Of a stretch of DNA of 64,000 nucleotides, positions 12,307 through 20,344 are shown piece after piece; positions within the stretch are counted from its first letter, which is position 1; the number at the start of each line of letters is the position of its first letter. The notes below the pieces were generated by a model. That model had not been told where the DNA came from. It ran no database searches and saw only the letters and a list, made by a program, of their open reading frames with translations. The stretch is from assembly GCA_963803165.1 (NCBI GenBank), contig CAWDLK010000002.1, forward strand, positions 248,001 through 312,000, given 5' to 3'. The position numbers were made by a program, and so were the translations under genes. The DNA comes from Changshengia sp963803165. Lineage in GTDB: Bacteria; Chloroflexota; Dormibacteria; Aeolococcales; Aeolococcaceae.

Positions 12307-13764
12307 TCAGCGGCCCGAGGCCGCCGGGAGCGGCGCGCGCAGCACCGTCGCCCCCATCAGCCACGCGTCCACCGCGGCCGCGGCGCTCCGACCCTCCGCG
12401 ATGGCCCACGCCACCAGGCTCTGCCCCCGGCTCATGTCGCCGCAGACGAAGACCCCCTCCCTCTCCGTGGACCACCCGCCGTCGCGGCCGACGTTGCCAC
12501 GCGTGTCGAGGTCGAGCCCGAGCTGGCTGAGCATCGGGGAGCTCTCCGCCCCCGCGAAGCCCAGCGCGAGCAGGACGAGGTCGCAGGGCAGCTCGTACTC
12601 GGTGCCGGACACCACGGTGAAGGACGGATGGCCGTCCTCCATGCGCATCGACACCCCCGCCAGGGTCAGGCCGGCCACGTGGCCGTGGCCGTCGTCGAGG
12701 AAGCGCTGGGTGGACACCGACCAGAGGCGCTCCCCGCCCTCCTCGTGCGCCGGGGAGGTGCGCAGCTGCAGGGGCCATGCCGGCCAGGGGGTGCCGGGGT
12801 CGCGGCGGTCGGGGGGCCGGGGCATGATCTCCAGCTGGTGGACGCTGACGGCGCCCTGACGGTGGGCGGTCCCGAGGCAGTCGGCCCCGGTATCGCCGCC
12901 ACCGATGATCACCACCCGGCGGCCGTGGGCGCTGATGGTGGGCTGCTCGAAGTCGCCCTCCTGCACCCGGTTGGCGAGGGTCAGGTAGTCCATCGCCTGG
13001 TGGATCCCCCTGAGCTCCCGGCCGGGGACGGGCAGGTCGCGGGGACGGGCCGCCCCCCCGGCGAGGATCAGGGCGTCGACTTCGGCCAGGAGCCGATCGG
13101 CGGGGAGGTCACGGCCCACCTCGACGCCGGTCTCGAAGCCGACACCCTCGGCGTTGAGCTGATCGAGCCGCCGCTCCAGCACCCACTTCTCGAGCTTGAA
13201 CTCGGGGATGCCGTACCGGAGGAGGCCCCCGAGCCGGTCCGACCGCTCGTACACGACGACGTGGTGACCGGCGCGGGCGAGCTGCTGGGCGGCGGCCAGC
13301 CCGGCGGGTCCGGAGCCCACCACCGCCACCCGCTTGCCGGTCCGGACGGCGGCGGGCCGGGGCGCGACCCAGCCCTCGTTCCACGCCAGCTCGGCGACCA
13401 GCTTCTCGATGGGGGCGACGGTCACCGGCTCGTCGTTGATGGAGAGCACGCACGAGGCCTCGCAGAGCGCGGGGCAGACCCGACCGGTGATCTCCGGGAA
13501 GTTGTTGGTGGCGTGGAGGCGCTCGGCCGCCTCCTGCCACCGGCCCCGGTGGACGAGGTCGGTCCAGTCGGGGATGAGGTTGGCGAGCGGGCAGCTGCTG
13601 TGGCAGAAGGGGGTGCCGCAGGCCATGCAGCGGGCCGCCTGCTCCGCCGTCTGCGCGGCGGTGAGGGGCTCGTACACCTCACGCCAGTCCTTGATCCTCG
13701 CCTCGACCGGGCGCCGGGCGGGGCCCTTCCGCTGGTGGCCGAGGAAGCCGCGCGGGTCGGTCAT
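12307..13764 (-). CDS. Second GltD-type glutamate synthase small-subunit homologue
   Basis: A 485-residue paralogue of the neighbouring GltD, oriented tail to tail with it. It has the same domain order: ARCMACGTPFCHSSCPLANLIPDW and CPALCEASC in the cluster domain, GSGPAGLAAAQQLARAGH near residue 150, GGGDTGADCLG near residue 290 and VCGDMSRGQSLVAWAIAEGR near the end. All cluster cysteines are kept. The two copies differ across most surface positions, so this is not a recent duplication. It could replace GltD in complex with GltB or act with another partner as an NAD(P)H-dependent electron-transfer subunit. It has its own upstream region of about 160 bases. Confidence 0.85.
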   Translation of the reverse strand: MTDPRGFLGHQRKGPARRPVEARIKDWREVYEPLTAAQTAEQAARCMACGTPFCHSSCPLANLIPDWTDLVHRGRWQEAAERLHATNNFPEITGRVCPALCEASCVLSINDEPVTVAPIEKLVAELAWNEGWVAPRPAAVRTGKRVAVVGSGPAGLAAAQQLARAGHHVVVYERSDRLGGLLRYGIPEFKLEKWVLERRLDQLNAEGVGFETGVEVGRDLPADRLLAEVDALILAGGAARPRDLPVPGRELRGIHQAMDYLTLANRVQEGDFEQPTISAHGRRVVIIGGGDTGADCLGTAHRQGAVSVHQLEIMPRPPDRRDPGTPWPAWPLQLRTSPAHEEGGERLWSVSTQRFLDDGHGHVAGLTLAGVSMRMEDGHPSFTVVSGTEYELPCDLVLLALGFAGAESSPMLSQLGLDLDTRGNVGRDGGWSTEREGVFVCGDMSRGQSLVAWAIAEGRSAAAAVDAWLMGATVLRAPLPAASGR

Positions 13765-13922
13765 GAGCGGTCACCCCGGCCGGGGCGGAGCGGGGCCAGC
13801 CGGCCGGCGGGCGGAACGATTCTGCGGTCGGGCTGCATGCCGCCCCACGGTACCCTGCCCCGGCCGCCCAGCACATGGGCCGCTCGTCCTCGCCCTCAGG
13901 GGCCTGTCGTACTGTGCGCGCC

Positions 13923-14801
13923 ATGATCGCGACCCCCCGGCCCTTCCTCAGCGGCCCGCTCCCCCTCGCCTTTGCCCATCGCGGCGGCTCCAAGGAGCGC
14001 CCCGAGAACACCCTCGCCGCCTTCGAGGCCGCGGTGCAGCTCGGCTACACGTACCTGGAGACCGACGCCCAGCTGACCCGCGACGGGGTCGTCCTGGCCT
14101 TCCACGACGAGTCGCTGGACCGGGTCACCGACCTGGTGGGGCCGGTGGGCGACCGCACCCTCGAGGAGGTGCGGCGGGCCGACGCCGGATACCGCTTCAG
14201 CCCCGACGGAGGGCGCAGCCACCCCTTCCGCGGCATCGGTGTCACCGTCCCGACCCTGGAGGAGGCGCTCACCGCCTTCCCCGCCGCCCGCTTCCACATC
14301 GACGCCAAGACCGAGGAGGTGGTGGCCCCGCTCGCCACCCTCATCGAGCGGCTGGCGGTCCACGACCGGGTCTGCATCGGCTCCTTCTCGGACCGCCGGC
14401 TCCGCCGCTTCCGGCGCCTCACCGGCGGGCGGGTCTGCACCTCGATGGGCAAGCGGGCGATCGCCACCGCCCGGCTGAGCTCACTCTTCGGGAGGATGCG
14501 GGGCGCGGGAGCGGGCTGCGTGGAGGTGCCCACGACCCAGGCCGGGATCCGGATCGTGGACCGGACCTTCCTCCGCGCGGTCCACCGGGCCGGGCTCCAG
14601 GTCCACGTCTGGACCGTGGACGACCGCGCCCGGATGCAGTGGCTCCTCGACCTCGGGGTGGACGGGATCATGTCCGACCGCCCCTCGCTGCTCCGGGAGG
14701 TCCTCCAGGCCCGCGGCCTCTGGGCCGGGCCGGAGGCGGGTGGCCAGAGGGATTTGAACCCTCGACCTCCTGATCCACAGTCAGGCACTCTAACCAGCTG
14801 A
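13923..14801 (+). CDS. Glycerophosphodiester phosphodiesterase family protein
   Basis: Expected to hydrolyse glycerophosphodiesters to glycerol 3-phosphate and an alcohol. The 292-residue protein has the GDPD TIM-barrel signature: AHRGG with the catalytic His and Arg, ERPENT, LETDAQ with metal ligands, and FHDESLDRVTD with the second catalytic His. VWTVDD and GVDGIMSDRP close the barrel. No signal peptide is visible, so it is probably cytoplasmic. ATG 13923 is preferred over an upstream in-frame start because the extra 16 residues are not family-like. The last 20 codons and the stop lie within the tRNA-His gene on the opposite strand, so the true tail is non-conserved. Confidence 0.85.
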   Translation: MIATPRPFLSGPLPLAFAHRGGSKERPENTLAAFEAAVQLGYTYLETDAQLTRDGVVLAFHDESLDRVTDLVGPVGDRTLEEVRRADAGYRFSPDGGRSHPFRGIGVTVPTLEEALTAFPAARFHIDAKTEEVVAPLATLIERLAVHDRVCIGSFSDRRLRRFRRLTGGRVCTSMGKRAIATARLSSLFGRMRGAGAGCVEVPTTQAGIRIVDRTFLRAVHRAGLQVHVWTVDDRARMQWLLDLGVDGIMSDRPSLLREVLQARGLWAGPEAGGQRDLNPRPPDPQSGTLTS

Positions 14802-14813
14802 GCTATGGCCACC
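14739..14813 (-). tRNA. tRNA-His (GUG)
   Basis: Reading the minus strand gives a full cloverleaf. The acceptor GTGGCCA pairs with TGGCCAC, the anticodon loop is CTGTGGA (anticodon GTG), and the T arm has GGGTTCAAATCCC. An extra G is encoded at -1 opposite C73, the identity mark of tRNA-His. CCA is not encoded. The 3' half overlaps the end of the phosphodiesterase gene on the other strand. Confidence 0.95.
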
Positions 14814-14914
14814 GCGCAGGGAGCGCGCCGCCTCGGCGCGCCCAGTGATTATACGGGCGCCAGGACGGCTCCCCGATCGGCCGGCGTCGCGGGCCGGTCC
14901 TACACTTGCCCCGG

Positions 14915-14991
14915 GCCCCCTTAGCTCAGATGGATAGAGCAGCCGCCTTCTAAGCGGCCGGTGGCAGGTTCGAGTCCTGCAGGGGGCACCA
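14915..14991 (+). tRNA. tRNA-Arg (UCU), with encoded CCA
   Basis: The acceptor GCCCCCT pairs with AGGGGGC, the D arm begins TAGCTCAGATGG, the anticodon loop is CTTCTAA (anticodon TCT) and the T arm carries GGTTCGAGTCC. A73 is at 14988 and CCA follows at 14989-14991. Its 3' half is repeated in part at 30441-30489, and a tyrosine recombinase lies about 150 bases downstream, so this gene is the probable integration target of the island. Confidence 0.95.
14964..14985 (+). repeat. attL: left copy of the 22-bp direct repeat (tRNA-Arg T arm)
   Basis: It runs from GCAGGTTCGAG to CTGCAGGGG at the 3' end of tRNA-Arg and is identical to 30468-30489. Its place in the T arm of an intact tRNA, beside an integrase gene, is the classic position of a tyrosine-recombinase crossover site. 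Confidence 0.85.
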
Positions 14992-15000
14992 CCCGACACG

Positions 15001-15091
15001 ATCTGAATTCAGATACAGCAGCTGCCTCCTCTCCGGGAGACCTCCTAGAACCCTCCTGAGCGTGTAACAAACGGGGGGGGGCGGCTGCTGT
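15001..15091. repeat. Palindrome and inverted repeat beside attL
   Basis: Directly after the tRNA is a perfect 14-bp palindrome, ATCTGAATTCAGAT (15001-15014). It is followed by a 12-bp inverted repeat, ACAGCAGCTGCC at 15015-15026 against GGCGGCTGCTGT at 15080-15091, with one mismatch. A run of nine G lies just before the right arm. These may be integrase arm sites, an excisionase site or a terminator for the tRNA transcript. Confidence 0.5.
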
Positions 15092-15143
15092 AAAGCAGGA
15101 GTTTTTTGGACAAACAACCTGCTCTGATGATAGGGTCCCGGAC

Positions 15144-16097
15144 ATGGCAAACCTGACCCTCGTGGCGGGCGGGGAGACAACGCCTCTGGCGCGTCTGATC
15201 GCCGACTACCTGCAGGCTGTCCGCGGCGCTGGCCGGTCCTCCAAGACCAGACAGATCTATGCCGACGCGCTGGAGGACGTCCTCCTCCCCTTCTGCGTCG
15301 ACGCCGGCGTCAGCGAGGCCGCGCAGCTGACCAGCCGGCGGCTCAACGATCTCACCGCCAGCCTCCTCGACGGCACCCGCTCCCGCTCGGGCAGGCCTCT
15401 GGCCAAGCCGACCGTCCACAGCTACGTGCGCGCGATCAACACCTTCCTGGCCTGGGCGGCGAAGGAGGGCGAGGCGGTGACCGCCAGGGCCCAGCGGCCG
15501 CGGCTCGATCGCCGCGTCTTGGATGTGCTGAGCAGGGAGGAGATCCGGACCATGGAGGAGCAGGCCGGCAACGAGCGGGACAAGCTCATCGTCCGCCTCC
15601 TCGGCGACTTCGGCATCCGCCTCGGGGAGCTGCTCAAGCTCACCCCCGACGACCTCCGCATGGACCGCAACAAACACTACCTCCGGGTCCAGGGCAAGGG
15701 TGGCCGGGAGCGACTCGTGCCCGTCTCCCCCACCGTTGCCCGGCGCCTCGAACGCTACGCCCAGCGGATCCGGCGCGACTCGCCCAGCAGCCGGCTCTTC
15801 CTCGGCCTCAAGCGGCGCGCCGCCAGCGGCGAGTACGAGGCCCTCAGAGAGTCCGGCATCCAGCAGATGATCCACGCCCTGGCCGAGGACGCCGGAATCC
15901 GCAAGCGGGTCTACCCCCACCTCTTCCGCCACAGCTTCATCACCTGGCAGCTCCGAACTGGGACCAATCCGATCGTGCTCTCCCGCATCGTCGGCCACGA
16001 GAGCTTGACGATGATCAATCAGGTCTACGCCAACCTGACGGTGGACGACGCCCACGACGCTCTGATGAGGTCGCTCGTCGCCGAGCAGGAGAGGTAG
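15144..16097 (+). CDS. Tyrosine recombinase / integrase (XerC/D-like)
   Basis: Site-specific recombinase, most likely the integrase of the island. The 317-residue protein has an N-terminal SAM-like core-binding domain (about residues 14-110, YLQAVRGAGRSSKTRQIYADAL) and a C-terminal catalytic domain. The full active site is visible: Arg159 in FGIRLGELL, Lys185 in VQGKGGRERLVPV, His259 and Arg262 in HLFRHSF, His285 in VGHES and the nucleophile Tyr295 in NQVYANL. Length matches Xer-type proteins rather than long phage integrases. No obvious Shine-Dalgarno precedes ATG 15144. It is separated from tRNA-Arg only by the palindrome-bearing attL arm. Confidence 0.9.
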   Translation: MANLTLVAGGETTPLARLIADYLQAVRGAGRSSKTRQIYADALEDVLLPFCVDAGVSEAAQLTSRRLNDLTASLLDGTRSRSGRPLAKPTVHSYVRAINTFLAWAAKEGEAVTARAQRPRLDRRVLDVLSREEIRTMEEQAGNERDKLIVRLLGDFGIRLGELLKLTPDDLRMDRNKHYLRVQGKGGRERLVPVSPTVARRLERYAQRIRRDSPSSRLFLGLKRRAASGEYEALRESGIQQMIHALAEDAGIRKRVYPHLFRHSFITWQLRTGTNPIVLSRIVGHESLTMINQVYANLTVDDAHDALMRSLVAEQER

Positions 16098-16452
16098 CCC
16101 TCGGTCCGCTCGAAGCCAAGCTCGATGGACCTGACCCCCTGCCACCCGCCCTGGGCCGAATCCCCTGACTGCCGAGGGCAAGAACCCGGCCCCTGCGAAT
16201 CTCGCCCCACCGATGTGGCCTCAAGCGCAGGTCCGCGTGTGCATCGCCGAGGAGTGAACATGCTCCCAAAGCAAGTGCTTTCGACTTTCGTCGCTCGCAT
16301 AGGGATTCTTGAATTCGGCTGGACCACTTGCTTCGCCAACCGTGCCTCTCGCCAGTACTTGCTTCGAGGGTCAGGAGCAGTTCCGGAAGCAATAGGACGG
16401 GCGGTGGGCGTGCAGCGGAGTCAAAGCAGGGTAAACCCGCGCCGGCGGGTCC
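16098..16452. other. Gene-free stretch between integrase and VapC-type toxin gene
   Basis: About 355 bases without a convincing gene. Short frames exist but none has a recognisable product, ribosome site or family motif. The right half is less GC-rich than its surroundings, which fits island DNA. No strong repeat or terminator is seen. Confidence 0.5.
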
Positions 16453-16842
16453 TCACCCGACGACGTCGATCGAAGGGGCGACGCCACGCCACCTGATATC
16501 CCCAGTGAGGATGCTTCCGGCCTTGAGAGAGATGCCGGTGGCAATCACCAAGGCGTCAGGCAGCCTCAGGCTTTGCTGGCGCGCTCTCAGCATCGCGGCC
16601 GCCTCGGCGATGAACGGGGTGAGAGGAACGACCTCCATGAGAAGGGCTCCCACCACCGCCTTGGCCTCTTCCAGCCGGCCGGCACGCGCCGGCCGGACGA
16701 GCGCCTCGGAATACGCGGAGGCCGGGATCATCAGCTCGTCGCCCGCATGGGCCAGCAGCGCCGCGGTGGCGGCCGCGTGCAGCCCGTCGTCCGAGTCGAG
16801 CAACGCGATCAGAATGCTCGCGTCGACGATAGTCAGCGCCAC
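16453..16842 (-). CDS. vapC: PIN-domain toxin (VapC family)
   Basis: Probable ribonuclease toxin of a type II toxin-antitoxin pair. The 129-residue protein has the four acidic residues of the PIN active site: Asp7 in TIVDASI, Glu46 in YSEAL, Asp96 in RLPDALVIAT and Asp115 in LTGDIRW. Length is standard for VapC. Its start overlaps the end of the antitoxin gene by 10 bases, the usual antitoxin-first arrangement. RNA target cannot be deduced from sequence. Confidence 0.9.
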   Translation of the reverse strand: MALTIVDASILIALLDSDDGLHAAATAALLAHAGDELMIPASAYSEALVRPARAGRLEEAKAVVGALLMEVVPLTPFIAEAAAMLRARQQSLRLPDALVIATGISLKAGSILTGDIRWRGVAPSIDVVG

Positions 16843-17102
16843 TCGTTGCGGAGGTTGTCGAGGTACCCGGGCTCGTAGAGACCGGTGAGAGTTCCCGCTG
16901 CCAGCTGGATCGCCCGTCGTCGGCGCTCGGCGAGGCCTTCCTCCCGAGTGAGAATGATCTGCCCACCCACCGTGTCCACCCGAAGCTCATCGCCCGGCCC
17001 GAGGCCCATGGCCTCTACGGCGGCGACTGGTAGCGTGATCTGTCGCTTGCCGGAGAGACGGGTGTATCCGCGTCGTCTCTTGAGCTTGGTTCGCGTGGCC
17101 AC
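16833..17102 (-). CDS. vapB: AbrB/SpoVT-type antitoxin paired with VapC
   Basis: An 89-residue protein with an N-terminal swapped-hairpin AbrB DNA-binding domain (about residues 12-55, RLSGKRQITLPVAAVEAMGL then GDELRVD). A C-terminal tail (about 60-89, ending YLDNLRNEWR) would wrap and inhibit the toxin. It precedes and overlaps vapC by 10 bases, so the two are co-transcribed, and antitoxins of this type usually repress their own operon. No operator palindrome is obvious just upstream. The following 230 bases up to the SDR gene hold nothing recognisable. Confidence 0.88.
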   Translation of the reverse strand: MATRTKLKRRRGYTRLSGKRQITLPVAAVEAMGLGPGDELRVDTVGGQIILTREEGLAERRRRAIQLAAGTLTGLYEPGYLDNLRNEWR

Positions 17103-17335
17103 GATTCAAGCTTATCATCAGCGAGCGCCAGGCGGAAGCGGGAGGCAGAAGCAGACCTCTCCCGCAGGCTTGACGCCTCGGCCCGAGACGGTCCCGGGCT
17201 CAGCCGATCAGGCTTAGAGCTTGCGCCAATAGGTGATTGGCGCGTTCATGGACGGCGGGCCGGGCGGCCCTCCCAGCGGTACCGGGTCCAAGCATCGCGG
17301 ATTAGTCGTCGGGCGATGATCACGGCGTTGGCCGG

Positions 17336-18070
17336 CTACCACGGAACCGGTCCCGTGTCGTCGAAGAAGCCGCCCGAGGGGCCGTCGTCGTCCAGGGTGG
17401 CGAGGCGGACCGCAGCCACGGCGCCCTGCTCAGCGCTGCGGTGGCCCTGGTGGCCGTTGAGGTCGGTGGCGCAGTAGCCGGGGTCGGCGGCATTGACCTT
17501 GATGGCGGTGGAGCGCAACTCCTTGGCGTACTCGAGGGTGACGGCGTTGAGGGCGGCCTTGGAGGAGTTGTAGCCGAGCAAGTTGAGGCCCGCGTACGGC
17601 GAGGAGGGGTCGGCTGCCAGGGTGAGAGAACCCATGGAGCTGGACTGGTTGACGATGCGAGCGGCGGGCACCTTGCGCAGCAGGGCCAGCATGGCGTTGG
17701 TGACCGATACGACGGCGAATACGTTGGTCTCGAAGGTCTCGCGCAGTGCGTCCAGGGGATAGTCGCTCGGCCGGTGGCGTGCTTGTTCGCGTGAGATGCC
17801 GGCGTTGTTAACCAGGATGTCGAGCCGCCCGAAGCGCTCTTCGATCTCGGCAGCGGCACGCGCCGCCGACGCGGCATCGCCGACATCGATCTGGATCGGC
17901 TGGGCGTCGACGCCTTGCTCACGCAGCCGGGCCACGGCATCCTCGCCGCGCTGGGCGTCACGCGCGCCGACCAGGACGATGATGCCCCGTTCGCCGAGCT
18001 GGCGGGCGACCTCGTAGCCGATGCCCTTGTTGGCGCCGGTGATGAGCGCCACTTTGGTTGCAGTACTCAC
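17336..18070 (-). CDS. Short-chain dehydrogenase/reductase
   Basis: NAD(P)-dependent oxidoreductase of 244 residues. TGANKGIG at 11-18 is the nucleotide-binding motif, followed by NNAG, the catalytic Ser in VNQSSSMGS, and Tyr and Lys in GYNSSKAAL. The start is taken as GTG 18070 because a GGAGAAGGAGA ribosome site lies about 8 bases upstream and the protein then begins directly before the Rossmann strand (VSTATKVALITG); a longer frame upstream adds unrelated residues. It resembles plant-type carbonyl reductases. It is divergent from a LysR gene with about 115 bases between, so that regulator may control it. Substrate unknown. Confidence 0.88.
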   Translation of the reverse strand: MSTATKVALITGANKGIGYEVARQLGERGIIVLVGARDAQRGEDAVARLREQGVDAQPIQIDVGDAASAARAAAEIEERFGRLDILVNNAGISREQARHRPSDYPLDALRETFETNVFAVVSVTNAMLALLRKVPAARIVNQSSSMGSLTLAADPSSPYAGLNLLGYNSSKAALNAVTLEYAKELRSTAIKVNAADPGYCATDLNGHQGHRSAEQGAVAAVRLATLDDDGPSGGFFDDTGPVPW

Positions 18071-18184
18071 GTTCGGAATCTCCTTCTCCTGCTGGCGCGC
18101 CATTTCGGCACCATGAGAGCGATCGTGGAGGTCATCGAGCCGGGAGGGAAATACCCGGCCTGCGATCATCTATACTCGGAGGGT

Positions 18185-19087
18185 ATGGGAGATCTCGAGG
18201 TCCGCCAACTCCGCTACTTCACCGTAGTTGCGGAGGAGCTCAACTTCACGGCGGCGGCGAGCCGGCTGGGCATCGCCCAGCCACCGCTGTCACGCGCCAT
18301 CCGCGGCTTGGAGACCCGGCTGGGCACCCGCCTCCTCGAGCGGACCACCCGTCGGGTGAGGCTCACCCCTGCCGGAGAGGTGCTTCTGTCCCATGCGCGA
18401 CGGGCGCTCGACGCGGTCGCAGCCGCAGAACGGCGCACGCGCCGCGCGGGTGAGACCGCGCCCAGGCTCCTTGTGGTGACCAAGGCAGGTGGCGACGCCG
18501 GCTTGCTTCCCGCGATCCTCGAGGCCTACGCGCAAGAGCCAGATCAGATTCCTGCGGAGGTGGTGTTCAGCGGCATCGGTGAGCAACTTGCGATGCTGTG
18601 CGATGGCCGCGCCGACGTGGGCCTGCTCCACGGTCCGTGGGACACGGACGACCCGCGCGCCCAGATGCTGGACACGGAGACTCTGCGAACGGAGCCGATG
18701 GTCGCGGTGCTCCCCATCGGACACCGGCTTGCACGCCGCCAGCAGCTCAGCCTCGCCGAGCTATCCGACGAGCCCTTACCTCGCTGGCCTGGCCAGCCGG
18801 CCTCAGCGGCGGGACCCCTGGTGCGAGACAGCGCCCAGCTCCTCGAGGCCGTTGCACTCGGTCAGACGGTGGCTCTGCTCCCGGGATGGGTGCGCCGCCA
18901 CCGGCGCAGTGACCTGGCCTATGTCCGCGTCAGCGACGCGCCTCTGACCAGTCTGGTCGTTGCTTGGCCGGAGCTGTCGACGTCGCGGGCGGTGGCTGCC
19001 TTCATTCGGGCAGCGGTCTCCGTGGCCGATGAGCCCGACCATCGCGGCTCCGAAGGCATGCGCTCTTTGGATGTCCTCTTCAGATGA
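18185..19087 (+). CDS. LysR-type transcriptional regulator
   Basis: A 300-residue regulator with an N-terminal winged HTH (residues 5-64: VRQLRYFTVVAEELNFTAAA, then RLGIAQPPLSRAIRGLE and GTRLLERTTRRVRLTPAGE) and a C-terminal periplasmic-like effector-binding domain. ATG 18185 gives the normal LysR length; the frame is open further upstream, but that part lies antisense to the SDR gene. Divergent arrangement with the SDR gene is the classic LysR regulator-target layout. Effector not predictable. Confidence 0.92.
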   Translation: MGDLEVRQLRYFTVVAEELNFTAAASRLGIAQPPLSRAIRGLETRLGTRLLERTTRRVRLTPAGEVLLSHARRALDAVAAAERRTRRAGETAPRLLVVTKAGGDAGLLPAILEAYAQEPDQIPAEVVFSGIGEQLAMLCDGRADVGLLHGPWDTDDPRAQMLDTETLRTEPMVAVLPIGHRLARRQQLSLAELSDEPLPRWPGQPASAAGPLVRDSAQLLEAVALGQTVALLPGWVRRHRRSDLAYVRVSDAPLTSLVVAWPELSTSRAVAAFIRAAVSVADEPDHRGSEGMRSLDVLFR

Positions 19088-19279
19088 TCGAACACCTGTG
19101 CCTGCGAAAGCCACCGACTCAACCGAGTCGGTCGCGTCGCTCAGATACGCTGTTGGCGCAAGCTCTTGAGCAATGAGCTTCTGGTCGTAGCGGGGGAAGG
19201 CGGTCGGCGGGCATCGCCCAGAGAAGGAGCGCTTGCGTCCGTTCCGTTCCTGGCGCGCCGCACCTCGGCGCCCGCCGCC

Positions 19280-19597
19280 TCAGCCTCGCTTGAGCGAGAT
19301 CCAGAGATCCGGCTTGATGAGGGCCGCGAGGATATGCGGCGGACCATACCGGGGACCGTGGCACTGGTAGCTCACCACCTCGTCCTCAGCGAGCTCGACG
19401 GCACGGACCGGGCTGCGGTTCCGGCCCCGGCCCCGCAGCAGTAACGAGTGCCGGCCCGGCGTGATCGACACGTCGACGGTCTCTCCCGCGGCGACGGCGC
19501 CCACCACTGTGCCATCGATCGAGATGTTGTAGCTCTCCATTCCCAGCAGGGGACTGTAGCTCGCTGCCCGCGAGAGACGGATCGTCGCATCGCCCAT
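19280..19597 (-). CDS. Small conserved-looking beta-rich protein, copy 1
   Basis: A 105-residue protein beginning at ATG 19597 behind an AGGAGG ribosome site. The second half reads like a compact beta sandwich: GETVDVSITPGRHSLLLRG, then DEVVSYQCHGPRYG and PDLWISLKRG at the end. A closely related sequence lies immediately upstream on the same strand (19632-19871). The core PGRHxLxLRxGRxRSP resembles domains that decorate surfaces or carry PEGA-like strands, but no family can be named with certainty. No signal peptide is present. Island cargo of unknown role. Confidence 0.6.
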   Translation of the reverse strand: MGDATIRLSRAASYSPLLGMESYNISIDGTVVGAVAAGETVDVSITPGRHSLLLRGRGRNRSPVRAVELAEDEVVSYQCHGPRYGPPHILAALIKPDLWISLKRG

Positions 19598-19631
19598 TCT
19601 TGAGCCTCCTTGCGCTTGCATGTGCCGAACC

Positions 19632-19871
19632 TCACTCGCGCCTGAGGGTGATCCAGAGGTCGCTCTTGAACTGTGCCGCCAGAAGCATCGGCCAGATCCT
19701 GGGACCATGGCAGTAGAAGCTGATGACCTCGTCCTGGGCGACATCGAACGACCGCTCCGGGCTCCGGTGTCTGCCCTGCCGGAGCCGCAGCCTGTGACGC
19801 CCGGGCTCCACGGCCACCTCGACCGTCTCCTGGGGGGCCAAGGGCTTCGACCGAGCTGAAGACGACGTCAC
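19632..19871 (-). CDS. Small beta-rich protein, copy 2 (N-terminally shortened)
   Basis: About 79 residues from a possible GTG at 19871. It matches the downstream neighbour over its last 70 residues: QETVEVAVEPGRHRLRLRQG, EVISFYCHGPRI and KSDLWITLRRE correspond to GETVDVSITPGRHSLLLRG, EVVSYQCHGPRY and KPDLWISLKRG. The first 35 residues of copy 1 (the SIDGTVVG strand region) have no counterpart, so this copy is either a truncated duplicate or a fragment. No convincing ribosome site is seen. It ends about 35 bases before copy 1 begins, on the same strand. Confidence 0.4.
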   Translation of the reverse strand: MTSSSARSKPLAPQETVEVAVEPGRHRLRLRQGRHRSPERSFDVAQDEVISFYCHGPRIWPMLLAAQFKSDLWITLRRE

Positions 19872-20344
19872 ACGAGGGGCATAGGGCCGCAGGACCTCTC
19901 GCAATGCAGGCCACACGGCGCTTCCGCGGTTGGGCCGATTGTCGTTACGTTCCAGGCGTTGAGAGGGACGGGGATGCCCTCGCCGCCCGGCGCCTCGGTG
20001 GCTGGGTGGACGGCGTTTCAGCGACGTGCGAGATGACATCCCAGAACTCCCAAGAAGGGCAACGGCAGCCCACATCAGGTGAGGCGGGCGCCCAGCCCCA
20101 GCTGTTGAGCATGCTGAAGCCATCTGGCGCCGATCGAGTGCGGATGTTGCGCCGGCTCGGCTGGCGCCGCACTTCCCTCCGCGGAGTCGCGGGTTTCCCC
20201 TGATGACACCGTGGCGCGGCTCCGCAATTCTGACCCCATGTCCGTCTAGGCGGAAACACAGACGAGCGAGTTGGCTGGATTCTCGCGAGGGACCGCAAGC
20301 AAGGCGCGTGGATCCGCCCACAGCGACGCCAGGAGGAGACGAGG

